Program-made: the position numbers and the translations under genes
Notes under the pieces: generated by a model
The model's database searches: none
What the model was told of the DNA's origin: nothing
Seen by the model: only the letters and a program-made list of their open reading frames with translations
Source of the DNA: JAKLKS01 sp964370855
Lineage (GTDB): Bacteria; Planctomycetota; JAJSAM01; JAKLKS01
Assembly (NCBI GenBank): GCA_964370855.1
Contig: CAYJMF010000004.1
Location: 1-64,000, forward strand
DNA length: 64,000 bases
Direction of reading: 5' to 3'
Shown here: positions 8,600 through 15,245 of the stretch, in pieces
Numbering within the stretch: the first letter of the stretch is position 1
Layout of the letters: the number at the start of each line of letters is the position of its first letter

Positions 8600-8671
8600 C
8601 TAACTCCAGGACCGGCCTCCTGAAATTTGGGGGTGGGGGGGGGAGTTAGTTAGTTAGTAAGGAACGTCCCC
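8578..8671. repeat. long hairpin repeat, copy 2
   Basis: Perfect 30-base arms (8578-8607 and 8642-8671) enclose a 34-base G-rich centre. The arms start GGGGACGTTC, identical to copy 1 at 2653-2769 (the shared stretch AGGCGGGGACGTTC is 14 bases). They then diverge completely: here an ACTA tetranucleotide repeat (ACTAACTAACTAACT) replaces the AAGTTATAAAGTTATT of copy 1. It overlaps the end of the RND gene and lies 40 bases before gltX, where it could terminate transcription. Confidence 0.85.
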
Positions 8672-8710
8672 TATCCCCCCCCCAACCCCCCGCCCCCGGA
8701 GCCTCCCGCC

Positions 8711-10093
8711 ATGAGCGTACGCGTCCGCTTCGCACCGTCCCCCACGGGGGACCTCCACGTCGGCAGCGCCCGGTCGGCGCTGTTCAACTACCTCTATGCC
8801 CGCGCCAAGGGGGGGACCTACATCCTCCGCATCGAGGACACCGACGAGGAGCGCAACAAGGAGGAGGCGGTCCGGGGGATCCTCGGCGGTTTCGGGTGGC
8901 TCGGCATCCACGCCGACGAGGGGCCCTTCTACCAGAGCGATCGCAAGGCGCTCTACCGCGCGAAGGCCGAGGAGCTGCTCGCCTCCGGCGGCGCCTACCG
9001 GTGCGTCTGCACCGTGGAGGAGCTCGACGCGCGCCGCAAACTGGCCCAGGCGGAGAAGCGCCCCTACCGGTACGAGCGCACCTGCCGGGACCGGGAGGTC
9101 CCCGCGGGAATGCCCTACGTGCTCCGCGCCCGCCTCCCCGCGGACGGGGAGGTCTCCTTCGACGATCGTGTCCTCGGCACCATCACGACGAGCAACCGGG
9201 AGCTCGACGACTTCGTCATCCTGCGCGCCAACGGGACCGCCATCTACAACTTCTGCGTCGTCGTGGACGACGTGGAGATGGGCATCACCCACGTCATCCG
9301 CGGCAACGACCACGTGGCCAACACGCCGAAGCAGATCCACCTCTACCGCCTCATGGGGAAGGAGCCGCCGCTGTTCGCCCACATCCCCATGATCCACGGG
9401 CCCGACGGGAAGAAGCTCTCCAAGCGCCACGGCCCGACGGGCATCCTCACCTGGCGCGACCTCGGCTACCTCCCCGAGGCGATGCTCTCCTACCTCGCGC
9501 GCCTCGGCTGGAGCCACGGGGACCAGGAGGAGTTCACGCGGGAGGAGCTGGAGCGGCTCTTCGACCTCGACGGGGTGAACGCCTCGGCGGCGGTCTTCGA
9601 CGTGAAGAAGCTGGAGTGGGTGAACGGCAGGGTCATCCGGCGTCTCCCGGTGGACGACCTCGTCGCGCGCCTCCGGCCGATGATCGAGGCGAAGGGCTGG
9701 GATCCCGCCGCTTCGTGGCTCCCGAAGGCCGTGGCCGCGATGCAGGAGCGGAGCGTCACCCTCGTGCAGATGGCGGACGGTCTCGCGCCGTTCTACGCGA
9801 CGGCCGTGGTCTTCGATCCGAAGGCGAAGGAGAAGTTCCTCGGCCCCGGGGCACTTCCGCTCCTCGCCGGCCTCGCCGACGCGATCCAGTCCGTGGATCC
9901 CTTCGAGGCAGCCCCCGTCGCCGCCGCGGCGGAGGCATTCCTCGCCGCCGGCGGCCACGAGCTCAAGAAGGTGGGGCAGTCGATCCGCGTCGCCCTCACG
10001 GGGGCCGCGATCAGCCCGCCGCTCTGGGACACGATGGCGGTGCTGGGCAAGGAGCGGACGCTGGAGCGCCTCCGCGGGGCGGGGGCCGCCTGA
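8711..10093 (+). CDS. gltX: glutamyl-tRNA synthetase
   Basis: This 460-residue class I aminoacyl-tRNA synthetase charges tRNA-Glu with glutamate. The N-terminus carries RFAPSPTGDLHVGSARSALFN, where HVGS is the HIGH-motif variant. The KMSKS-loop equivalent is KKLSKRHG near residue 240, after the Glu-binding region. The C-terminal anticodon-binding helical domain includes a GHELKKVGQSIRVALTG-like segment, and the length matches bacterial GluRS. The gene follows hairpin repeat copy 2, so it probably has its own promoter in the C-rich gap 8672-8710. A tRNA-Glu(CUC) gene lies 3 kb downstream. The methyltransferase reading frame overlaps its stop. Confidence 0.95.
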   Translation: MSVRVRFAPSPTGDLHVGSARSALFNYLYARAKGGTYILRIEDTDEERNKEEAVRGILGGFGWLGIHADEGPFYQSDRKALYRAKAEELLASGGAYRCVCTVEELDARRKLAQAEKRPYRYERTCRDREVPAGMPYVLRARLPADGEVSFDDRVLGTITTSNRELDDFVILRANGTAIYNFCVVVDDVEMGITHVIRGNDHVANTPKQIHLYRLMGKEPPLFAHIPMIHGPDGKKLSKRHGPTGILTWRDLGYLPEAMLSYLARLGWSHGDQEEFTREELERLFDLDGVNASAAVFDVKKLEWVNGRVIRRLPVDDLVARLRPMIEAKGWDPAASWLPKAVAAMQERSVTLVQMADGLAPFYATAVVFDPKAKEKFLGPGALPLLAGLADAIQSVDPFEAAPVAAAAEAFLAAGGHELKKVGQSIRVALTGAAISPPLWDTMAVLGKERTLERLRGAGAA

Positions 10094-10848
10094 TCCCCGA
10101 CGCGGACCGCGCGCGCTTCTCCGCCATCGGGCACGCCGGGATGGAGGCGTGGAACCCCCTCGGTCCCGCGGCCGTGGACGACCTCCTGCGCCCCGTCCCC
10201 CTCGGCCCCGCGAGCCGGATCCTCGACGTCGGCTGCGGTCCCGCGGCCTCGCTCGTCCGCATCGCCGCGCGGACGGGAGGAGCGGCCGTGGGCGTGGATC
10301 GCCATCCGGAAGCGGCCCGCCTCGCCCGGGCCGCGGCGACACGGGCCGGAGTCGGGGATCTCGTCGCCATCAAGGAAGAGAACTTCGACGCGTCCGTCTT
10401 CTCCACTTCCTCTTTCGATCTCATCCTCTGCAACGGCGCCTCCCAGGCCGTTGGCACGCCCCGGGAGGCGGTCGCCGCCCTCGCCCCCCTCCTCCGGACG
10501 GGCGGCCACCTCCTCCTCGGCGAGGGGTTCTGGGAGCGGGCGCCGGACCCGGGCTACCTCGCCTTCCTCGGGGCGGCTCGGGAGGACTACGCGGACTTCG
10601 AGGGGACCCGCGCCCTCGCCGCGGCCGGCGGCCTCCTGCCCGCGGCCGACCGTGCCTGCACGCGCGCGGAGTGGGACGCCTACGAGGACGGCTACGCCGC
10701 CAACGTGGAGCGCTGGGCGGCGGCCCATCCCGACGACCCGGCGGCGCCGGCCTTCCTCGATCGCATCCGCGCCTGGCGCGCCGCCTACCTGAAGTGGGGG
10801 CGGGGGACCCTCGGCTTCGGGCTCTACCTGTTCCGGCGGCCGGCCTGA
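10090..10848 (+). CDS. class I SAM-dependent methyltransferase
   Basis: This is a cytoplasmic methyltransferase of unknown substrate. The Rossmann motif I is RILDVGCGPAAS, followed by VGVDRHPEAARLA (motif II acidic residue), FDLILCNGASQAVG (motif IV) and LRTGGHLLLGEGFW. An N-terminal segment RFSAIGHAGMEAWNPL resembles the start of YodH/UbiE-like enzymes and lies upstream of the first ATG (10141). The true start is therefore probably a rare CTG at 10090 overlapping the gltX stop (CTGA), giving 252 residues; starting at 10141 would remove conserved sequence. Coupling to gltX is suggested by the overlap. The start is uncertain and the family assignment is firm. Confidence 0.75.
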   Translation: MIPDADRARFSAIGHAGMEAWNPLGPAAVDDLLRPVPLGPASRILDVGCGPAASLVRIAARTGGAAVGVDRHPEAARLARAAATRAGVGDLVAIKEENFDASVFSTSSFDLILCNGASQAVGTPREAVAALAPLLRTGGHLLLGEGFWERAPDPGYLAFLGAAREDYADFEGTRALAAAGGLLPAADRACTRAEWDAYEDGYAANVERWAAAHPDDPAAPAFLDRIRAWRAAYLKWGRGTLGFGLYLFRRPA

Positions 10849-10861
10849 TCCCCGCCGTCCG

Positions 10862-11863
10862 CTACTCCGCCTTCGGCGTCGCCGCCTCCCGCTGCCGCAG
10901 GAAGACGAGGAGGTTCCCTCCGGTCCTGTAGGAGCCCTTCTCGTCCTTGACGCTGTACGTGGTCCCGACGAGGAGGTCGGGGAGACCGTCCCCGTTCCCG
11001 TCGGCGACGCAGGGCTTGAACCGGTAGGCCTCGCCGAGGACGTCCTTGTCGAGGATCTTCACCGGCTCGACGAAGGTGCGCTTCCCCTCGGCCTCCGTGC
11101 CGCGGCACCACCAGACCCCCCGCTCGTCCCCGACGACGAGGTCCGCCGCGCCGTCGAGGTCCCAGTCGGCGACCCAGGGACCGGCCTTGTGGAGCCAGGT
11201 CTTGAGGGACTTCCCGCCGGCGAGGATCTCCTCGGGCTCCGCGAACCTCGGCTCCTTCGGCGTGCCGTCGTTGCGGAGGAGGAAGACCTTCCCCCAGATC
11301 ATGCCGACGACGAGGTCGAGGTCGCGGTCCCCGTCCCAGTCGATCACGAAGGGGGAGGAGGACTGGAGGACGGAGTAGCCCTGGATCTTCGGATTGGAGT
11401 CGTCGGCGGCGGGCTTGAAGATCACCCGCCCCTCGGCGAACTTCCGGCCGCCGAGCCCCTTGAAGAAGTGGATGTCGCCGGGCCACGACCCGGAGACGAG
11501 GTCCTCCACGCCGTCGCCGTCGAGGTCCGCCACCTGCGGACTGAAGGCGATGCATCAGGAGACGGGCACGGTGGCGTCCTTCCCGCCGGCCTGGACGTAT
11601 TCGAAGCCATCGAAGCGGGGGGCCCCGTCGGCGCCGACGTTGCGGTAGAAGCGCAGCCTCCCGCCGCCGAACTGGCCGAGGAGGAGGTCCCGCTTCCCGT
11701 CGCCGTCCCAGTCCACGAGGTTCGGGGTGGCGTGGCCGACTTCGACGTCGATGGGCTCCTTCCCGTCGAGCGCCATCTCCGGCGGGCCGAGGCGGAGGCT
11801 CCCGCCTCCGGCCCACGCCGTCGCGGCGAGGGCGATCACGGCCAGGGCTGCGGGGTTCCTCAC
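10862..11863 (-). CDS. secreted FG-GAP/VCBS propeller protein, candidate selenoprotein
   Basis: Read from GTG 11863 (AAGGAGG upstream) this is a 333-residue exported protein. A signal peptide (PAALAVIALAATAWAGGG) is followed by five calcium-binding-like FG-GAP/VCBS blades with motifs DWDGDGKRD, DLDGDGVED, DWDGDRDLD, DWDLDGAAD and DGNGDGLPD. Codon 103 is an in-frame TGA (11557-11555), immediately followed by TGC (Cys), between TVPVS and CIAFSPQVADLDGDG. The reading frame and homology run straight on with no shift. Just downstream is a bacterial SECIS-like hairpin (see separate entry). If TGA is read as selenocysteine the protein has a Sec-Cys pair. Otherwise this is a gene inactivated by one nonsense mutation. 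Only the FG-GAP assignment is certain. Confidence 0.7.
11514..11550 (-). promoter_or_regulatory. SECIS-like hairpin after in-frame TGA
   Basis: On the minus strand, beginning 14 bases after the TGA, GTCCGC and GCGGAC form a perfect six-pair stem closing the five-base loop AGGTG. A lower stem pairs TCGCC (11550-11546) with GGCGA (11518-11514) across an internal loop. The GG of the loop sits 21-22 bases after the TGA. This geometry, with GGU in a short apical loop at this distance, matches bacterial selenocysteine insertion elements such as that of E. coli fdhF, whose loop is AGGUCU. Chance GC-rich pairing in DGDG-coding sequence is possible. Confidence 0.5.
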
Positions 11864-11934
11864 GGGGCACCTCCTTCGGTGGGGGACTTCCCCGGAGACT
11901 ACCCCGGGGAGGGGGGCCGGCGGAAGGGGCCGCT

Positions 11935-13026
11935 TCAGGCGCTGCGCAGGACGATGCGCAGGATCTCCCCCCGCCGCCAGAGGCGCATGCGCGGCCCCCA
12001 GGTGCCGGTGCCGCGGCAGACGATCACCTCGGTGGCGCCCGCCCGGTGGCGTCCCTCGAGCATGGGGTAGAGGATCCGGACGATCCACCCGAAGGGCCAG
12101 ACCTGGCCGCCGTGGGTGTGGCCCGAGAGGAGGAGGCCGGCCCCCGACGCGGCGGCCCGCTCCCGGGTGGGCGGCGTGTGGGAGAGGAGCACGACGGCGC
12201 CCGGGGGGCGGCCCTCCAGGGCGCGGGCGAGGGGATCGGCGCTGCCCCTCTCCCGCCGCCGCGCGGTGATGTCGTCCACGCCGGCGACGACGAGGCCCGG
12301 CCGCACCTCCGTCCACGCGCCCCGCAGGACGCGGATCCCGGCCTCCTCCATGACCTCCACGCTCCCGTCGGCGCCGGCGTAGTACTCGTGGTTCCCCGTG
12401 ACGGCGAGGACGCCGAGGGGGGCGCGGAACTCCTTCATGGCGGGGAGGAGGGGGCGGACGGCGCGGGGGTCGTCGTCCACGAGATCGCCGGCGAAGAGGA
12501 CGAGGTCGGGGGCGAGGCCGCGGACCTGCGCGGCGCGGGCGGCGAGCCAGCGGCGGCCGAGGAGGCGGCCGACGTGGAGATCGGAGAGGACGGCGAGGAC
12601 GGTTCCGTCGGCGCTCCGCGGGAGCCCGGGGAGGACGACCTCGTGCTCCGTGACGGCGGGGGAGCGGAGGGCCTGGACGGTGGCGAGGGCGGCGAGGACC
12701 CCGGCGGCGGCCAGCGCCGCGGCGCGGAGGGCGGGGGCGTGGTCGGGGAGGATCCGGCCGAAGCCGGTGGCGAGGTCCACGGCGAGGAGGGAGGCGGTGG
12801 CGAAGAAGAGGACCCCCATCCAGGTGGACCCGACGGCCTCGAGGGCGAGGACGAGGGGGGCGGGGGCGCGGCGGTTCGTCGCGCGGGCGAGGATCCAGGA
12901 GGCCCCGAGGGCGGCGAAGGCGGGGGCGGGGAGGGGGAGGGGGGATCGGGCGAGGACGTAGAGGTGCATGCCCACCCAGGCGGAGAGGATGAGGACGAGG
13001 AAGAGGGCGACGCCGAGGCGGGACAT
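11935..13026 (-). CDS. membrane-anchored metallophosphoesterase (YkuE-like)
   Basis: This 363-residue protein has three to four N-terminal membrane segments (about 5-125) followed by a calcineurin-like phosphoesterase domain. The metal-binding motifs are in order: VLSDLHVG, FAGDLVDD, VTGNHEYY, LLSHTPPT and LSGHTHGGQ. They complete the two-metal site of the YkuE/UDP-diacylglucosamine-pyrophosphatase-like group that acts on phosphate esters near the membrane. The C-terminus (ATEVIVCRGTGTWGPRMRLW) is also typical. The physiological substrate is unknown. It precedes the FG-GAP gene on the same strand by about 70 bases. Confidence 0.9.
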   Translation of the reverse strand: MSRLGVALFLVLILSAWVGMHLYVLARSPLPLPAPAFAALGASWILARATNRRAPAPLVLALEAVGSTWMGVLFFATASLLAVDLATGFGRILPDHAPALRAAALAAAGVLAALATVQALRSPAVTEHEVVLPGLPRSADGTVLAVLSDLHVGRLLGRRWLAARAAQVRGLAPDLVLFAGDLVDDDPRAVRPLLPAMKEFRAPLGVLAVTGNHEYYAGADGSVEVMEEAGIRVLRGAWTEVRPGLVVAGVDDITARRRERGSADPLARALEGRPPGAVVLLSHTPPTRERAAASGAGLLLSGHTHGGQVWPFGWIVRILYPMLEGRHRAGATEVIVCRGTGTWGPRMRLWRRGEILRIVLRSA

Positions 13027-13066
13027 GGGGGGGATCCTACGGGGGGAGCAAGGGCGCGGGGTTTAC

Positions 13067-13095
13067 TTGACGGGGGACGGGGGATCCTGCAGGAT
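13067..13095 (+). promoter_or_regulatory. probable sigma70 promoter of tRNA-Glu
   Basis: TTGACG (13067-13072) and CAGGAT (13090-13095) are 17 bases apart and would start transcription about 12 bases before the mature tRNA. The -35 is near consensus and the -10 is weak. Confidence 0.45.
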
Positions 13096-13113
13096 CAGGG
13101 GTTCGCGACCGGT

Positions 13114-13191
13114 GCCCCTATCGTCTAGCCCGGTCTAGGACACAGCCCTCTCAAGGCTGCGACACCGGTTCAAATCCGGTTAGGGGTACCA
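13114..13191 (+). tRNA. tRNA-Glu (anticodon CUC)
   Basis: The 78-base cloverleaf includes an encoded CCA. The acceptor arm is GCCCCTA with TAGGGGT. The D-arm has GTCTAGCCCGGTCTAGGAC, the anticodon stem CAGCC/GGCTG encloses loop CTCTCAA with anticodon CTC, and the T-arm is CCGGTTCAAATCCGG. It decodes GAG, the dominant Glu codon in this genome. Its 3' end abuts a serine-recombinase remnant, suggesting it served as an integration site. Confidence 0.95.
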
Positions 13192-13638
13192 ACCCGGACG
13201 TTCGGCGCCGGAAGCGCCTCCCGCGAGTGCGGCCCCCTCGCCCTCGGCCGTCGCAACTGCCAGCAACCCAAAGGGTTCCCGGTAATCGGCCGTGAGCACG
13301 CCGTCCTTCCAAAAGCAGTTCGAGAGTACGAGATTCACCATGCGCCGCTTCTCGGAAGCGGGCTGGGCGCAGTAGAGCTCGAAGGCCCTGGAGGCGAGTT
13401 CCAGCAGAAGGGAGCCTTCCGCGAGGAAGTCCTCCTCCGCCGCCGCCAGACGCTCCAGCTCCCCCTGGACCCTCTCCAGGTCCCCGCGCGACTCGGCCCG
13501 GCGCCGGTCGTAGGTCGCGGCGTCGATGCGCCCATCCAGGCGGGCACCCTCGCGCTCGCCTCCGTCGCGCCCCAGAGCAGCATCACACGCCCGGGGGACA
13601 ACCTCGGCTGAATAGGTGCGACGAGGGAATGCGGGCAT
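13180..13638 (-). pseudogene. serine recombinase C-terminal remnant
   Basis: The open frame encodes the C-terminal part of a large serine site-specific recombinase. The recognisable part runs from LDGRIDAATYDRRRAE (13539) through a coiled coil (ERVQGELERLAAAEEDFLAEG) to EKRRMVNLVLSNCFWKDG and YREPFGLLAVA near 13240. The N-terminal catalytic resolvase domain and recombinase domain are missing, and sequence upstream does not encode them in any frame I can follow. The frame ends inside the tRNA-Glu 3' end. This is a decayed integration remnant, convergent with the tRNA. Confidence 0.6.
13186..13194. repeat. candidate attachment-site repeat, left copy
   Basis: GTACCAACC at the tRNA-Glu 3' terminus recurs at 15137-15145 (there preceded by GGGGT, here by AGGG). 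The pair would bracket the recombinase remnant and the toxin-antitoxin genes. Nine bases is short, so this is suggestive only. Confidence 0.3.
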
Positions 13639-13855
13639 TGGCGCCCCTCCGGACGGGGCATGGGTGGATGGCGCGGGAGAAGCCGCCCCGGCGAGCGCCC
13701 CTGCTTCCCTCGGCACCCCCGGTGCGCCCCCAGGATGCGCCCCCAAGGCACCCCGGTGACCGCCCCGGGCGCCCCGAGATGCGCCTCTTCCGCACCGGGG
13801 GGCCGATCCGATACCCTATAGGGGGAGTCGGGCACGAGGGGCAGGGGGTTTGCGA
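13639..13855. other. non-coding stretch in the putative island
   Basis: I found no supported gene here. The sequence is proline/glycine-type GC-rich in all frames. It contains a 10-base palindrome CCCTATAGGG near 13813 followed by GGGCAGGGGG, and may hold the promoter of the DUF433 gene. Confidence 0.35.
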
Positions 13856-14581
13856 ATGAGCGGTCGGTCAACGGGGGCGGTCCACAGGGGGGCGCCATTC
13901 TGCCTCCACCAGGGGGCCTATCGGGCCCCCCGGGCAGCGGCCTTGGCAGGGATGCCGATCTCCACCCTCCACCACTGGGCCCGGAACAAGATCGTCGTTC
14001 CCTCTATCTCGCCCGTGAGGGAGAAGCTCTGGTCCTACGCGGACGTGATGAGCCTGAGGATTGTCGTTTGGCTCCGGAGGAAGAAGCACGTTGGGAAGCA
14101 GGAGGTGCCGCGTTCGCCCATGTCGGCGGTCCGTCTTGCCCTTCAGGACCTCGATGCGCGCGGCGAGAGCCTCTGGACCCCGTGCACGTCGGGTCCGGGG
14201 CGGTCGCCCCTCTTCGTTGATCCCGAGGGGAGCATCCTCATTCGTGACCCGAACGGGAGGGTTGTCGATCTCGATGGGCAGCCCTACCTCGGGGACGAGT
14301 TCCTCGACGTGCTCGCGCCGTTCGAGGAAGAGGGAATCCGCGGTCCCGACCTCGTTCGGCCGCGGGAGAACCTCCGCATCGTCCCAGGCAAGCTGTCAGG
14401 GGAGCCGCATGTAGTGGGAACCCGCCTGGCGACGCAGACAATCTCTGCTCTCGCGGACGATGGCATGGCAGTCGAAGGGATCCAGATTCTGTATCCAGAC
14501 TTCCCCCGCATTGCCATCGAGGAGGCGATTGACCTCGAGGAAGAACTGGAGCGGAACCGCGTGCGCGGGGCAGCGGCGTAG
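13856..14581 (+). CDS. DUF433 antitoxin-like protein with MerR-type N-terminus
   Basis: This 241-residue protein is the likely antitoxin of a toxin-antitoxin pair. The N-terminal region (APRAAALAGMPISTLHHWARNKI, then LWSYADVMSLRIVVWLRRKK) looks like a MerR-type winged helix. The C-terminal DUF433 (COG2442) domain carries GEPHVVGTRLATQTISALADDGM and IQILYPDFPRIAIEEAIDLEEELE. Members usually sit directly upstream of PIN-like DUF5615 toxins, as here, with only 6 bases between. The start could be TTG 13850 or ATG 13856; the ATG has GGCAGGGGG upstream. Codon use is less GC-extreme than the neighbours, consistent with transfer. Confidence 0.75.
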   Translation: MSGRSTGAVHRGAPFCLHQGAYRAPRAAALAGMPISTLHHWARNKIVVPSISPVREKLWSYADVMSLRIVVWLRRKKHVGKQEVPRSPMSAVRLALQDLDARGESLWTPCTSGPGRSPLFVDPEGSILIRDPNGRVVDLDGQPYLGDEFLDVLAPFEEEGIRGPDLVRPRENLRIVPGKLSGEPHVVGTRLATQTISALADDGMAVEGIQILYPDFPRIAIEEAIDLEEELERNRVRGAAA

Positions 14582-14587
14582 CCCGCC

Positions 14588-15106
14588 GTGCCAGCAGGTC
14601 CCTCAGGTCTGCTTCGGCTCGCTCTCGACAAGAACTTCCCTCAGCGAATCCTGAAGTGCATGGCGGAACCTCTTGGCGCACTCGGCATGGAGCTCATGTA
14701 CTTCGAGGACCTAGATCCGAGGTTGAACCACGCCTACGACTGGCAGGTTGTTGTCGCCGTGGCGGCCCTAGGTATCGATGGCATCATCACGAACGACGAC
14801 AATTTCCCTCAGGAGCCTCGGGTGCTTCCGGCTCTCAAGGCCACCGGCCTCAGTCTGATCGTCGTCGAGTCCCTTGGGCACCACTCTGTCCGGGCAACTG
14901 GGGCCCTCCTGCTCGACCTTCCGGGAATCGCTAAACGCATTCGTTCCTCAGGGCCAGCGATGTTCCGCCTGCGCCACAAGGTGCCCGAACCCACTCCGAT
15001 CGCCGATGCGCTGGCGAAGAGAGCCCTTCGGCTCGGAAAGACCGTTCCGGAGCTCCTTCGCGAGGAAGGGATTCGTCCTGATGAGCGTCGAGATCCCTTG
15101 GCGTAG
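14588..15106 (+). CDS. PIN-like DUF5615 toxin
   Basis: This 172-residue protein resembles the DUF5615/Mut7-C-type PIN-like fold, the presumed RNase toxin partner of DUF433 antitoxins. Conserved acidic positions are visible in LALDKNFPQRI (first Asp), MYFEDLDPRLNHAYDWQV and DGIITNDDNFPQEPRVLPAL (the central TNDDNF motif), followed by LIVVES. The last 40 residues form a basic helical tail. It starts at GTG 14588, six bases after the antitoxin stop. Catalytic RNase activity is inferred from the fold family. Confidence 0.75.
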   Translation: MPAGPSGLLRLALDKNFPQRILKCMAEPLGALGMELMYFEDLDPRLNHAYDWQVVVAVAALGIDGIITNDDNFPQEPRVLPALKATGLSLIVVESLGHHSVRATGALLLDLPGIAKRIRSSGPAMFRLRHKVPEPTPIADALAKRALRLGKTVPELLREEGIRPDERRDPLA

Positions 15107-15136
15107 AGGGCGTCTCTGGCCTCGGTCGGATGGGGT

Positions 15137-15145
15137 GTACCAACC
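15137..15145. repeat. candidate attachment-site repeat, right copy
   Basis: GTACCAACC matches the tRNA-Glu end at 13186-13194 and lies just beyond the DUF5615 gene. Confidence 0.3.
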
Positions 15146-15167
15146 TCCTTTCCCCTATGGGAAGGAG
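15145..15167. terminator. hairpin between convergent genes
   Basis: CTCCTTTCCC and GGGAAGGAG pair (one bulged T) around a CTAT loop, between the ends of the DUF5615 gene (plus) and the tricorn gene (minus). There is no clear T-tract, but the position suits a bidirectional terminator. A second perfect hairpin, TGCACGC with GCGTGCA, follows near 15196-15212. Confidence 0.45.
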
Positions 15168-15245
15168 CTCCCGCCATAGCGGAACGCAACCCTCGCTTGC
15201 ACGCGCAGCGTGCACTGGCGGCCACTGGCGTGCGTCCCCGTTTCC

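Noticed and set aside
13335..13898. A second minus-strand frame over the recombinase remnant as a separate gene
   Set aside because: It gives Pro/Arg-rich sequence without domain similarity, whereas the other frame has clear recombinase C-terminal sequence.
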